DNA of 64,000 nt from Tyto alba (GCF_018691265.1 NW_024881324.1:8559730-8623729), one strand, 5' to 3'. Counted from the stretch's first letter, positions 13,165 through 26,842 are shown. The notes: generated from the sequence alone by a model not told the origin. A program made the numbers and translations.

Positions 13165-16100
13165 AAATTGTGACCTAGAATTTGCAATACAAGAAGGGAG
13201 TAGTGCAGATATCTCTGAAGTGTTTGTCTGCAGTGTTATCTTTAAATAGCTTCTCTGAGGGAGACTGTATGCCCATTGCCAGAGGCATAATTAGTATCTT
13301 TCAGTAGATACAAGTGTGTCCTCTCCCTGCAGTTGTACAACAGCTTTCACTTGTACTTCATTTTCTGCCTCTGATAAAATTTTTCTTAATATCTTCCATT
13401 ATGGTGCATTTAAGTTACCTTTACACTCCATAATTATTTACAGGTTAAAAATATTGCAAGTGGAATAATACAGGGCTAAAGGGGGAAGGAGAAACAACTC
13501 CCTGGGAGCAATAGATCTTTGGCAGAAGGTGATAACGGGAAGGCTATGATTAGGAGCCTACATTTTAAGAAGATTTCCCATGATCAATTTTCTAATTAAG
13601 CCAGGCCTCTGGGAGTTATATGCTAGAGAATTTCAGGGATTCCTAAATAAAGATGGTTTAATTGAGATCTCACAAATTGAGTTTTCAGGCTCTTCTAATA
13701 ACTGTTCTGCAAAACGTGTGACTGTTCTTTTTTTTTTTTTTTTGAGTACTGCAATGACCGAACGTTATGATGATTTATTACAATTAGGCAAAACCAAAAT
13801 AGAAAAACTTAATACAGTACATTTGTTCAAAATCCATTAACTTCTAAATCTCAGTGCCCAGTCCTCTTCCAGTTTGCTCTTAAACAGGCTTTTTATTTTT
13901 TTAAACACCTTTTTTGGGTGGTAGGCTCAGGAGCCTTTGATTCCAGTCTTCTCTCTCAAGTCTTAATAGGAGGGGTTGCCAGTGCCAGGAGATACCTGCA
14001 GAGGTTTTCCATTAGAACGGGAGAACCCCCAAAATCAAAAACTCGTGTGAGCTGTTAATTTGGGGCGTGTTAGAAAACAACTGTTAATTTGCCTAGCTTT
14101 TAATGAGGCAGAGGTACGCTTGCCTGATAGTATCAATAGGTACGCTGGGTTTTGAGAGTTGGTGACTGCATCAATCACATTCTTGAAGCACCAGCCTTCC
14201 AAGGGGCCATGTTGCCACTGTGGAGACACGCTCACCAGATCAGAGTAAGTGCATTAAATATCACAGCAACTTGATTAGGCTGGAAGCAAAGCACTGAAAT
14301 TCTGGCCTTGTCCAAAAGTGTGAGTGGCTTTGTGGTCTGTGTTAGTGTTTTGAATTCCAGAATAATATTAAAACATGCAGATGTACAATAATTTGTTTAA
14401 AATACTGGAAGAAGATCTTTTATTGATTTTTTGTCATTAAATCATTTAGTATTTGAGACTAAAATTTTAGGATGGATTGAAAACACAAGAATTAAACTTT
14501 GGGGTGTTACATCTTAATTGATTAAACCATTTAATAAAAATAAGCTTGCATTTAGTAACTGTAACTCAAAATTTTGAAGTTCTTTTCAATGTTACTCCTA
14601 ACTTTTAAAGTGTAAAATACGAGATATTTCTCATATGTGCAACCATTTAGTCCACCTGTGGAATAGGTGGATCTGGGCAGGTAAATAATTCTCACGGTGG
14701 TTTCAGACAAAAGTAACTTCACTTCTCCCTGCCAGCACTGGTTAATATGCGGGCTCACAGCAAACAGCCCGTGTGTGAAGGACACAGAGAGCCTGGTGAC
14801 CCACACCATGGCATTATTCCTTCCCAGGTATGGGAATGTTGCTGGAGGGTCATCCCTCCCAGCAGGCAGCGGAGGATGCGTCTGCACATCAGCGTGTGCC
14901 TACTGGGAAATTTAAGGGATGGGAAGAGCTGCTGAGTGCAAGATAGAGTGGCCTCTGTGTAGTACCACAGCTGAATCAAAGTTTTTCCCTGCTCTTCCTG
15001 TTTTGGGGTCCCTTTCTGATGTTAATGATTCCAATATCTACCCCTGCAAAAAGCCACGAGATGAAATGAACTTGTTGAAACGGGAGACTAATCTTGCGGT
15101 TCAGCCTTTGTATTTGCCACAGACTCAGTCTAGAGTCCCTCGGCGAGTTGCTTAGTTTTTCTGTAAAATGAGGCTACGCGTTTAACTCTGTATTGTATTG
15201 GCGTAGCTGGACGTTGCTTGTGGATGAGCTACTGGCATAAAATCCAAGTGCTGCAATGGCAGCAGCAGCACTTCAAAACCTCGCTGCCCAGGTGGGCAAT
15301 GTAAAGTATTCTGGCAAAGGCGATTCCTGCCATCCAGAAACCCGTAAGCCTGCTTCTATAAGCTGTGAACCTACTGTAGGTTCAGTGCTTCCCAAAAGAC
15401 ATGCTTTGTGCTGGGGATGGGGCTAAGGATCTCTTGGGTATGAAACAGCCTGGTAGCCTTTTGGGAGTGACAGCGCAGCGGTTTGGGACATGCAGACTTG
15501 TCTTGTTCATGGTGGAGGGGAACATAAAGTCGGGAGTTGAAGGGTATGTGGGAAGGGTTGGTTTTGAGGTTCACTGCCAAATCTAGCCAGGTTAGCAAGG
15601 GTGAATTGCTTTGAGATTGTCAGGTATGAATTGTAGATATGAGCAGCACTTGTCTCTTTTTTTTTTTTTTTTTTAATGGTCAGTAGTCTGTTACCCTGGT
15701 GCATGTTTTATTAACTTTGGGAAGTGAACTTCTTTTTTTTTTTTGCAGATTCGTGCATCTTCCCACTCTTACTCCATTCCTGTAGAAAAGGAGCAATTGT
15801 CTTTACTTTTTGGTTATTGCTCTACTGCTTTGAGGAATGGACTGAGAAGAAAATGGGGTTTATGTCACTACACTAGCTGATGTTAGCCATAACACTAAGC
15901 ACCTTGTGATGCATACAGTGGCAGAGGAAGGGAGAGTTTGAGCATTGGTGCATGTGTTATCTCTGTTTTGTTTCTGTACTTGGGATGGCCTTTTCCTCCC
16001 TCTCACTCAGGCACCGGGGAGCTCCCTCTGGGAATGTTCCTGCAGGTGGGGACGGACAACTGAGATAAAATTGCTGTTTCCTGTAGAGTTTATGCCGTTC

Positions 16101-19100
16101 ATTCTCTTTTAGCCTTGCTCCGTAAAAGGACCATAAAGCGCGGGCATAAATTACATTTATTTGCACTTCAGGGACTTTGCGCTGTCCTGCCAAAATGTAA
16201 TAAGTAGGACATATAATGAATGAGAAGCAGGCCCTAAATTTTAAGCACTGAGTTGCCAGTACATCAGGAGCATTTGGGAAGCAAGGTTTTTCCACCTGCA
16301 TAGAGCCCCAAAACGGGGCTATGTGGGAAGAGAAGCCAAACCTCTGGACTCAGCTTGTTGTAGGGCTTGGCATGCCACATGTTTATCAGAGCAGGCTTAA
16401 GTCCCATGTACCTTGACCTGCCTTGTGCTTAAATCATTCTGATGTCTTGAATTGTTGTAAGATTTTTCCAAAGCACATCTGGGTTATGTTTAATTGTTAG
16501 GAGAAAAAAAAAAAAAAAAACAGGAGAAACTAGGAGGGGAGTTGGTGTAATTAATTCATGGAGAAGAATCTTCCAATTTTGCAGAAACCACAGCCCAAAT
16601 TACAGAGAAGGCTCTTGGATTGAGATGATTTTTGTTGTGGTTGTAACATACCAGGGTTTGAATCCTGTCCAGATGAAAACATTTGGTTTGTACTACAGTA
16701 AATATTGCAGAAACACTGCCAGATAATTCTGAAGAGTAATGAAATAGTGCTTTTGGCAAAGCGCATGCACTTTCCATACTTCTGATTCCACTCTTCAGAT
16801 CCAAATTCGGAGGTTTTTTAATATGTTTAGCTAGTCCAAGACAAAAGTTAATGCAATTTAATGAGAAACAAAACATACCATAATTTAGGAGGGAAAATTA
16901 CGCATTTGTCAAATAAAAAAAAATTTAATATCCTCATTAGTCAGATAAAATGGCTGAAAAAGGGTATAGTTTATTCTATTAATCAGGCACTTGTTGCTGA
17001 GGTCAACACGTGTATGTACAGGTTGCGTAAGCATCAATTCTGCCTACTGTTGGTAGCAAGCCTGAATTTTGCACATGCAAAGGGTAACATCTTTCTGAGA
17101 AAACTGCTAAAAGCAGCACTGTAACTTAAAAAACCCATATTTTACTTTGTAGTTACTGTTGTATAAGCATCAAATTATTGTAACAGAGGACATAAAATAC
17201 ATTTGTCATCCTTTCATATGCATTAGGCAACACTTTGTGTATAGTTGTGGTAATTGTTTTTCCTATATAGTTAGGTTTTCTTTTGTGTTGCTCTCACAAT
17301 AGGAGGGAAGACAAAAATACTCGAGAGAGAATTTCAATAATGAAACTGCAGATACTGACGGAAACAGTTGCCAAACATATTTCAAACCTCATTTTTTAGA
17401 GAGCTGAGTATCCTCCCTTCTTGTAATAATTCATAGCTCATTGTAGCCATGATGAGTGAATTTAAAAAAGACAGCTCACCATTAAGGTTTTTCTCAAAAT
17501 TTTCCATGCACAGTGTTATCTGATCAAAGGAGCAATAACTCCTGCTCTGATACTGGAGAGGAGAGGGTACCTGGGGTTCTGTTAGCTCTCTCAGTTTTCC
17601 ATGTGGCTTGCAATCCCTTAGTCATCCACGGCAATTTGTTAGGCTTTCAAAATTGCTTGACGACGGCCAGCTTTGGCAATTTGGCAATTTGGCCTTCCCG
17701 CAGTGATTTGAAGGAGGGGGAGAGGTCTGGGAAGCTTTTTCCAGGTTGCTGCCTGGCCTTGGCCATAGCTTTTCTGCTCTCTCCTGTGAGTTAACGGTGA
17801 CTTGTTAAACAGGAGAAGGTGAGCAGCACATCTCCAGATCAGGGCAGCAGATCGACAGCACTATCAGACAGATACTCCTCTTAAAGCTGCTCAATACAAG
17901 GTGTCCTTCCCACTTTACCGTGTTACTATTCAGTGTCAGTAATTCTTTCAGTATCTTCCTTCTGTTGCTCCTGCAGCCTGTGTCCGTCAGCTAACGTACC
18001 TCTCGCTGCTCTTCTCTTTCTCCAGCCGCAGCACATCCTTCTGCTCTGCTGCTGCGTACCCTTTCTTTCAGCTTACTTCTTCTGCCATGGCTTCTCCTTC
18101 CTTCCCAACGTGTTGCAATTGCCTCATCCAGTTCTCTGGTGATGGCACGTGCTTTCATGCCGACGCTGATGCAGAAAAATCAACTGTCTTGAGGGGAGTG
18201 GAAATAAAAAACATTTAAGAAGTGTGTGCCTAGACATTGTCCGGACAGAATGTAAAGCGTGCAGCTCCTACATGAGATTGGAAACATACTGTGTTTCATG
18301 TTTTGTTTAATAACATAAAGTGATATATTAAGCTACACATTCAACAAGAAAAGGTGTGCATAGAAATTTTCCAAATCTTTACTTGAGAGCTTGTAACATT
18401 ACATTAGAGTTACAGCATTTATTAATGGACTTTAATTTCCTTAGTCTGGGATTTTAATCTGAATCAGTTCCCTGATCCGATTCACCACATGGCCCTACAA
18501 AAAAAATTATACTGCCACAGTCAGGGTGGTGGCACAGGAATAAGAACAAGAGGCCAGATGGAGGTAGATGCTCTGTAGACCTTTTCTGATGCCAAGAAAA
18601 ATGTCCATGCAACCACAGATAGTTTAGATGGTTCCTTGCATGAAATGTCTTCTAAGTAAGTGGTGGGACATCAAATTTCGTTTTCTAGATTACCATCAGA
18701 TTTGCTGAGCAAGTGGGTTTTTCAGGGTGGGTTTCTCAACATGGAGGGCTGCTCCCCTGCTCCCCCCCTTCATTGGCTGCAGTGCCCGTGGTAGCAGCTG
18801 CCTGCACAACTTGGGGGCTCCCGGTGCAGAAGAAGACTTGTAAAATTCAATACAGCCACAGGCTCTTGTAACTGTCTTGCAGATTTTGCTGCTGTTTCTT
18901 GGGGATGGAAAGCGAGGAAGGGGGGGAAATTCTATACCTAGAGTGCTGAGACCTGGCATGTACCACCTCCCAGGCACAGATGTCTGTCCAGAGCATTGCA
19001 GCTCTTGTCTTTTGCTGTTGGTTATTAATTAAATTATAATGTTGCTCTTCAGATTGCCCTGGGTAGGCTTTAAGAATCAAGCCTTGGTGCTGGGAGAGCA

Positions 19101-21697
19101 AGAGGAAGAGGAAGGATGATTGCTCATCTTTGCTCTTGCTCTTTGTCTGGCAAAATATGGAAAAGAATGAACGAGCATAGCTACCCTGTGGGTTTCTGTT
19201 GCTGAGTGCATCCCAGCAAAGACAAAAATGTGCATGATAGTATGTTGTAAATTAAAAAAATCAAGCACCTCCACCTGTGTGTTCTGTGAAAGTGTATGCA
19301 TGTATGCATCTGGTGAACCTGCAGTTTTCCTTATTCTCATGCCATTTTGGAGGTTTTTTTATCACGTTGCTGTCATACATCATTTTCTTGATAAGTATCT
19401 GTTATATATGAAGAAACCTGAGAGCAAGAACTCTTAACGAAGTTGGTCTGTAAGGAAAATGACCATGTTCTTAACTTGAGGTGAAGACGGGCCATATCTA
19501 TGAGGAAGGGCAATATATTTTGTGAGACCAACTGATACAGCTGGTAAAAACAAACCAGCTCTTGAGTGCACATTCTTCTCCACATCTCCAATGGTCTTAG
19601 ACATTTGTGTCTACAATAGCACTATGTGGTATTGTTTATACAATTTAACAGCTTTGAGTAACAAATAGGGTCCCCTGTAGAGGTAGGCTATGTTGTCATA
19701 TACATATCCCTGTCCGGTCTCAGGTATGATGAGGGATATTTAGGACAGAAATTTTTATTGCAATAAAGCAGGTGAGTGATCACCTACCTTTGACTCTTAA
19801 CGGTACAGCTTCCGTTGTATGAGCTTCATTAGTTCTTCATGAGTTTTATTTCCGTAAGAGGATGTTTGGGGGGTTCTCTTAGCTCTCTGCTTGGTGTAAA
19901 CCTCCAGTGCATGTCAACTGCTTACACTTACACACATTTAGGTGTTGCCTAAGTAACGTAAGTGTTATTCTTTTAGCTTGAATGAAATCATAGTATACTT
20001 AACAGGCTTGTCTTTCCTTCAGTTTGCTCATAAAAGGAATTTGCAGTATCTTGAACTTGAGCAGCCTGTTTCAGTGTTCTAAACTAGTGTTTTCTCAGCC
20101 TTTTGGACATGTTTAGCTACATAGACTGAAAGTGGTTTTAACCAGCTGAACCCATAGGTGTGAACAAATTCTCAGTATTTGTGGCTATTCCAGTACTGCA
20201 ATCTTACTATAAAAGACAATGAAATAGTTCTAACATAAAAAGTAAGCAAGAAAACTCAAAGCTTTTAGATTTTTTTCAGTGTCTTCCATCCATAACAATG
20301 CTTAAATAGAACAAAAAAGTGTGAGTCCAGTCTTTTTTTCTTCTTCTTTCTGTTTTGCAAGTCAACTTTAGTAACTATGTAGGAAAAGCTTGAGGGGAGG
20401 AGGTGACCCAGACTGAACGTCAGCTTTTCTCCATGGTCTCATATTGCAGAGCACTTAGATCAGCAAAGCAAGGTCTAGCAGGACTCTCCTGTGTTATTGG
20501 ATGTTGCTAGTCTTAATTTCTCTGGAAATGTACTTCCCAAACAGTCCCAGCTGTCCCAGGAATGCAGTTTAACCATTGTTGTTCCTAGTTCTCGATTGGA
20601 AAGAATTAAAAAACGTCATTCTGACTGAAGATTTATGTGCTGAGATTACAACGATTGAATGCCAGGAGTTAGGTGAAGTTTGTATCTGCTCTTGCACTTG
20701 GATTAGACCCTCCCTCCGTTCTAAACAGAATGACATGGTACTATATTTTATTCTGTGCTTAAAAAAAAAAAAAAAGAAATGGTAAAAGATGGTAATTTTT
20801 TTTGCTGGTTGCTGTTGAAGGCAGCTGACAAAAAGAGCTCAGGGATGTGGAACTCTAGAGAAGAGGCTTAGAGAATAGTTGCTGTATCTGGTCTCCTATT
20901 TTAGTGTCTCAGAAGGATAAAATTTCTGATTATTTCTCTAATTATAATAGAGAGATTTCAGTCTGTGTTTGAATCTAATTTTGAGGATTCCTAACAGTAG
21001 GTTTCTTTTACTGCTATCATTTGTCAATGCATTAATGCACTGATGATGCCAGACTTTGGATCCTGATTAGAAGTGATGCACAGTGCAGACTTGCAGAGCT
21101 AATAACTTCTGAATCCATACCACAGACTTAGGTACCTAGATGGAAGAAAAAAGGCAATTTATTTTTCAGGCAGCACTGTCCTACTGTAACTGTTTTGGAG
21201 TCTTCTAGTTAGTTGCTGTTGAGACTTAAAGCTCCCCTCCAACCAGAATTAATGTGCCTCTCAGCACCTCTTACCTACTGTGGTTGATTGCTTAGAGCGT
21301 GCCAAAAAGTTCTGGGCTTGCATAAAAGTAGGAAGGTTTTTGTTTCCATAAGTTGCTACAGCTCCCATGCCTTGCAATATGTCAGCAGTCTTAATTTGAT
21401 CATTAGTCTATATAAATATGAAAGTTGCGGCATGCAAAAGTCTTTCCCCCTAGGATAACCATATGTGTCCATACATTTACGTCTAGATTGAATGGATTAA
21501 TACGTACGTTATTTCAGGAGGGAAGGATTGTCATGCCCTAGGTGCTGCTGCAGTGTTTCCCCCAGCTGCCCCAGGGCTACCCTCAGTGCACACCATGGGG
21601 TGTCGGGGGGCAGTTTCTCCCTGCTTCTCCCCAAGGCAGTCACAGTCCTAAAGGAGCCGTCATAGAGACCAAGAGCAAAGGACTGTATGGGTGGGGG

Positions 21698-22274
21698 CTA
21701 AGCCCCACACAGTTGCTCCCCCCCCCCCCCCCCCCCCCCCCGCCCTGTGGGATGCAGGAGAAAATTGGAAGGGTAAAAGAGGAAAAACTCACGGGTTGAA
21801 ATAAAGACAGTTTAGTAGCTAATTCAAAAGCTGCAAGGGCAAGCAAAACAAGGAATTAATTTGCTCCTTCCCATCGGCAGAGAGGCGTTCAGCCACCCCT
21901 GGGAGAGCAGGGCTTCATCACACGTAACGGTGACTTGGGAAGACAAATGCTGTAACTCTGAAAGCCCCACCCTTCCTTCTTCTCCCCCCCCCTTCTGTTG
22001 CTGACCACAGTGTCATATGGTTTGGAACATCCCTTTGGTCAGCTGTCCTGGCTGTGTCCCCTCCCGAATTCTTGTACACCCCCAGCCTACTCCCTGGTGG
22101 GGAAGCATGAGAAACAGGGAAAAAAAAAAAATGCCATGACACTGTGCAAGCACTGCTCAGCAATGGCTAAAACATCCCTGTGTTATCAACAGTGTTTTGG
22201 TCACAAATTGAAAACATAGCACCATAGGAACTACTATGAAGAAAATTAACTCTATCCCATCCTAAAGCAGAACA
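21698..22274 (+). mobile_element. Solo LTR of an endogenous retrovirus (old copy)
   Basis: About 580 bases match, from memory, the body of an LTR widespread in bird genomes. The order seen is: a CTAAGCCCCACACAG block, a C-rich stretch, then an AATAAA polyadenylation-type signal at 21800-21805 inside the GGTTGAAATAAAGACAG block. These are followed by a CATCGGCAGAGAGG block, a TCATATGGTTTGGAACATCC block and a TCAGCTGTCCTGGCTGTG block. The element closes with a GAAGAAAATTAACTCTATCC block, ending in CA at about 22274. No gag, pol or env frame flanks it, so it is a solo LTR, presumably left by recombination between two LTRs. The 5' edge is uncertain and appears degraded or replaced; no target-site duplication was identified. 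The family (ERVL or other) needs a repeat-library search. Orientation is + by the direction of the AATAAA signal. Confidence 0.75.
21718..21741. repeat. poly-C run (24 C) in the LTR
   Basis: Twenty-four consecutive C inside the 5' part of the LTR, where family members usually have a shorter mixed C-rich stretch. On the - strand this is a G24 run, able in principle to form a quadruplex. The run is long enough for its exact length to be unreliable in sequencing. Confidence 0.9.
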
Positions 22275-23695
22275 CTTAGGAAAGGATGATTCATTGCAGA
22301 AACAGTGTATCCTGGATTTTGTGCCATATTTAGGTATCCATTCATTAAAATGTAATTTTTGTACTTGGAGAGTATTTTGTGCAAGCCTGCTTGGAGCAGA
22401 AAATATGCAACCCAAAAATAAGCTTTAGTTAGTTGTTGGCAATAGCAACACCAACAGCTCAAAGCCAAACAAAACACACAATTGGTGTTTTGAAGATCCT
22501 AAAGCCAGAAGGGTTTCCTAAGGAAGCCTCAGCCAAATAGCCACTACCTTGTGTTGTTGGTCCGCAGCCCAGCTCTCTTTGTCCTTTGTTTTAGTTAGCT
22601 ACAGGAAAATAACTGAAGTGATGAGTCCCCATTCTCCTCTTCTATTGACTTGCTATTTTCCCTTTCTTCACCAAAAAATCTTTTTGTGGGTAAGCAGAAG
22701 ACTCCTAGAGCACCTCCTTCCAGGGGATAGACAGAAGACTCATTTTGAAGTAGAAATTAATATCGGGCATAACAGAAAGTGTCCATTAGTTGTCAGCACT
22801 ACTTCTACATTTAAAAACTGTAGATTGCTACAGTCATGTCATGTCCTGACACAGTTCAGGGAAACCTATACACTGTTGCATGACACATACAAAAGAAATG
22901 TGTAAGAGTTTAAATTACAACCCTGTACTGTTGTTAAGCTTGTGAATCCTCACTTCCCTCTCACCGAATTGCATGTTGTATCTTACCCGTACACAAACAA
23001 GGCAGGTTAGGGGGAGCATCGTGGGAAGTAAGACAGGCATGAGAAGCAGCATCCTCAAGAGGAGCACACAGGGAATCAGGAGAACTTTGTTCTTTTCTCT
23101 CCTTTGCCATTGATCTGCTAGGCAAATTTAAGCATCTCAATGTCTTGGTTTTTCTCCTTGTTTAAAACTGAACCAGAATACTGCAAAGCATTGTGTACAA
23201 TACTGTAGTGGTCTAAAAAGCATTGTGAAGTTTAAATACTAATATTTTATTGTAATAATAAACTAAAAATAGTACTGGGGCGCAGCTTGGTTTGTAAATG
23301 CTCTTTTTTTCTTCTGTTTGGAAAAGCTGTAAGCTTCTAGTTCGTGCGTTAAGACTTCAGTAAGGCACTTAAGCACACATTTGAAATTAAGCATGTGCTT
23401 TAGTCCTTTTCTGAATACATAAAGCTATTAATTAGGGTTTATAGCAAGACTGATTGTCTAAAATGTGAATAGAATGTGCTTGGGGGGGAACCCTGCTTTT
23501 CAAGCACATATGTATCCTGTTGATAAAAATTAATAAATAAAAAACTTCTAGTTAATCATGCACTAGTGTGACCTTCCATCTCTGCATCCCTCTCTTCCTT
23601 TGCTATCCATAACACTAAAGTAGGTTATGATCAATATGGTTAATGTAGTAAGTGAATGTAATGATGCTAATGAGCCATTTCTTTATTATGATCAG

Positions 23696-23872
23696 GTTCT
23701 CCAGCCCTGCCCAGCAACATGGTATATTTTGGAAGCTCTCAGGATGACGAGGATGAAGAAGAGGAGGAGGAGGAGACAGAGGACACAAAAACAGCCACAA
23801 ACAATGCTTCATCGTCATGCCAGTCAACCCCCAGGAAAGGAAAAACGCATAAACATGTACCAAATGGGCAAG
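23696..23872 (+). CDS. JARID2: JARID2 exon B: acidic linker
   Basis: This 177-nt exon is in phase 1 at both ends, so skipping it would keep the frame. It encodes [20 protein letters not shown], then an acidic run of seven glutamates ending in ETEDTK, then a Ser/Thr-rich stretch and a basic RKGKTHKH tail. The order and most residues match vertebrate JARID2. The bird copy has a longer glutamate run than the mammalian protein as I remember it, encoded by GAAGAAGAGGAGGAGGAGGAG-type repeats at about 23754-23777. The segment is predicted to be disordered and links the PRC2-contact region to the RNA and nucleosome binding region. Donor is G|gtatgt; acceptor is weak in pyrimidines (tgatcag). Confidence 0.96.
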
Positions 23873-24083
23873 GTATGTCCTAAATAGTGCTCTTCTCCTG
23901 TACTGTTTAGTAAGAAATTTGAGCTGAATGTGCTTAATCCACGTCCATCCTTCTGGATCTGAGTGAAAAAGGATACAGGCCATAATGGGAAAATGGAGTG
24001 AGATGTAGTGTTAGCATCTTTTGCTTTAACCTGTTTCTTCTGACAATCTGAACTCTGTGGTAGAACTGTAACCGCAGGGCTGG

Positions 24084-24085
<2 letters not shown>

Positions 24086-24115
<30 letters not shown>

Positions 24116-24120
24116 GTGTA
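24086..24120. repeat. (TA)n(CA)n dinucleotide repeat
   Basis: About eight TA units run into about six CA units and end in CGTGTA. This is a compound microsatellite that could fold into a hairpin and is likely to vary in length. Confidence 0.9.
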
Positions 24121-24765
24121 TAGACACAGTCACTCCCTCTCTGGCTTTTTTGAGACTGATGTTTAATCTAGAATTATTTAATTTTATCAAAGTCAAACAT
24201 AAGCGTTCATAGGTGTTATCAAAATGTGTGAAAGGGGCAACACGTAATTTCTCACATGCAATATTGATACCACAATTGCAGTAGGTTAAGATACTGCCTT
24301 CATGTTGTTGATTGAAAGATTTTATGGAAGAAGCTTTTTCAAGTCACTTATTTCTTTGCAAATCAACAAAAGCTGCAGTCATTGCACAGTATTTCTGTCA
24401 CGATGTCCTCGTGCTGTATCTTGATAAATGGATCCGTGTATGTTGCACCATCACGTAGTGTAAAATGGAAGACCTACAAGCCACACTGAAAATTTTCTGA
24501 GCCTGCTATAATGCTTCACTGCCAAAGCCTGGTATGATGTGGTTCTTTCTCCAAAGAACTTTTGTGTCATAACAACTCTGTGCTCGCTCTGCCTGACATA
24601 ATTTCAAAACGGAGCCTGTGCTCTCCGTTCCTTTCCTCAGTATTGGTTTACCATGGAAGTCTTACCTTCTGGTGACGGCCCATTCAGCTCTCCTCCTTTT
24701 AATATGAGGACTGAGAGGAAGGTGTCTCTACAGTGCATTTTTTGAGAGATGGTTGTGACCTGTGC

Positions 24766-24792
24766 TTTTTTTTTTTTTTTTTTTTTTTTTTT
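24766..24792. repeat. poly-T tract (27 T)
   Basis: The longest T run in the window, 27 bases, in intron B-C and far from any exon. It is a simple repeat whose length may be uncertain in the assembly. Confidence 0.9.
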
Positions 24793-25189
24793 CTTTAATG
24801 CTACTCTCTGCTCCGAAGAACAGATTGGTAGATCCCAGTTACTTCGCTGTGCTGGTCCTCATCTCTGCTTTTCAAAAGGGAGTTTTCTGTAAAGGACTCC
24901 TTTGTTACATATACCAAAACTATTTTTCATGACTACATCTGAATTTTTTTTTATTGCACACCCAAGCCCCAAAACTCTCTTGTGAACCATTTGTGGAGAA
25001 GTGCAAGGGAATGGTATGCCTAATAGCATTTCAGCTGTTAGCTGTGAACAGTTTTAATGCTGTGAAAGCCATGGATCAAAGCTTGGTACTTTGGGTTGAT
25101 TTCTAAACAACCCCCCCAAAATAACAGGCACAAAATTCTACATATGGAAAATGAGATTGTATGTAACAGAACTGCTGCCTTAGAGTTTT

Positions 25190-25460
25190 AAATGTGATAT
25201 ATCATTACAAAAGGAGCTGATCATGTTCCTTGAGAATGTCCCAGATGGCAGCCACTTTGAAATTAGCTCAAAACCAGAGACACCTGAAATCTTAATTGGG
25301 GGTAAGTAAAGGCAAACTTAATGAGCCATCTAATGGCTTCATAATCTTTATCAATATAGATCAGAGTGAACATAAATGAAGCTGCTGCTTTTTAGATCTG
25401 CAAAAGACCTTTATGAAATACATAGGAGACAATGTGAGATGTTTTGACAAAGGTGATGGA
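25190..25460. other. Possible conserved non-coding element
   Basis: About 270 bases without low-complexity runs or transposon signatures, rich in short AT/homeobox-like cores (CTTAATTGG, CATCTAATGG, TTTATCAATATAGATC). The texture resembles vertebrate conserved elements in introns of developmental regulators, and JARID2 is such a gene. No reading frame is open across it. This is a judgement by eye only, as conservation cannot be measured here. Confidence 0.25.
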
Positions 25461-26777
25461 ATAGGAATTCCCAGAGAAGGCAGCTGCTGCTTCTTCGTCA
25501 TTGTAATTTCTTTTTTTCTATTTCTTCTTCTTTTTTTTTTTTTTTAATTAAAATTTCCTTACCCAGGGGTGTTCCCATTTTTCAGTGTCTGTTATTTTGG
25601 TTGACAGCCAATAGTATTTTTGTTTCGTGTGAATAAAGTAGGTTCTGGTTCATGTGTGTCTGTTTTAAATGAGACCACACACAAAGGCAGACCAAGGACG
25701 GGTGCAACAAATGAACTTAATCTAGCGTGAGAGTCTATTTTTAATGAATTAAAGTCTTTTGTTTTTAATATACAATGTGTAGTCAAGCACTTTGGACCTG
25801 AAAATGCTAAGCGTTTGCTATGACATACAACAACAAAGGTTCAGAGCTTGATTAATGTCATTAGACAGTGTCAAATGATTGCTTTCTACTAAATGGGGGC
25901 CAGAACAACTTGCCTGGGTGAAGTCATTCGTCAATACCCTCTTCTGATGCCAATATGGGGCATTCTTAGGGTTGCACACCAAACTATTTGTTATAACCTA
26001 GCCTGTTGAGCCACCTTTTGGACACTTAACTCAATCAAAAACGCTTCAGTATGAATTAGAAGCACGTATAGCATGGGGCATAGCTTGCTGCACAAATTGA
26101 AGTAATTAGCTCAACTGACTTGTTGTCTTCCAACCTTACTGCTTACCTAGATATATTTAAAGCATCTGAATTGCTACCTGTGCCTTTTCATCCTCCTTTC
26201 TTAGTACTTCTGGTATGCGGCACTCATATCCAACTGTTAAAGAGCAAAGAAAACGTTTGGCAGGAGAAGTGTTTATCCCCCACATTCAGGGGAGTGTGGA
26301 AAAGCGGTATGTAGCAATGTGCAAGTCTTTCCTTAGTACAGTATCTCAGTGCAGGCACTGACAGTCTTGCGGTTAAACCGCTTTCTGAGATATTGCTGTG
26401 GCTGCCACACGGGAAAATGGTAGAGCCATGCTCCGAAAAATTGGTTTCATGTCATTGCCAAACTTCAGCAGATTAGGCTGGATCTGACATATGTAAAGCT
26501 AAGTTAGCAGATAAAGGCTTGGATGTCATTGGTGGTGCTCTGTACCTTGGTTAAAAACTAGTATGAGTTCTGGGTAGGTATTGCTCATGTTGTGTGGGAT
26601 GTTCTGCATGTAACTATTCCCATTACTGTCTTTTTCAGTGTGCTTAAACTTAGAACGACCAATTCTTATGAAGAGAAGATACTGTCTAAAGACTTTCAGT
26701 TTTCATTTGCAAGAGAACTCTTTTGTTGTAGAGTAAAACGTGTGAGTGGTTCTTTCTTGCTATGGCAGTATATGACA

Positions 26778-26842
26778 CAGATTAAATCAGGTCAGAAGAC
26801 CTCAGGAGGTCATCTAGTTTTACCTCTTCTGCAAAATACAAT
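26778..26842 (+). mobile_element. CR1 LINE 3'-end scrap
   Basis: The segment reads GGTCAGAAGACCTCAGGAGG then TCATCTAGTTTTACC, closely resembling the conserved 3' region of CR1 elements (the GACCTCTGGAGGTCATCTAG block). Only about 65 bases can be matched by eye, so this is a heavily truncated and decayed copy. CR1 copies of this kind are usually 5'-truncated. Confidence 0.55.
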
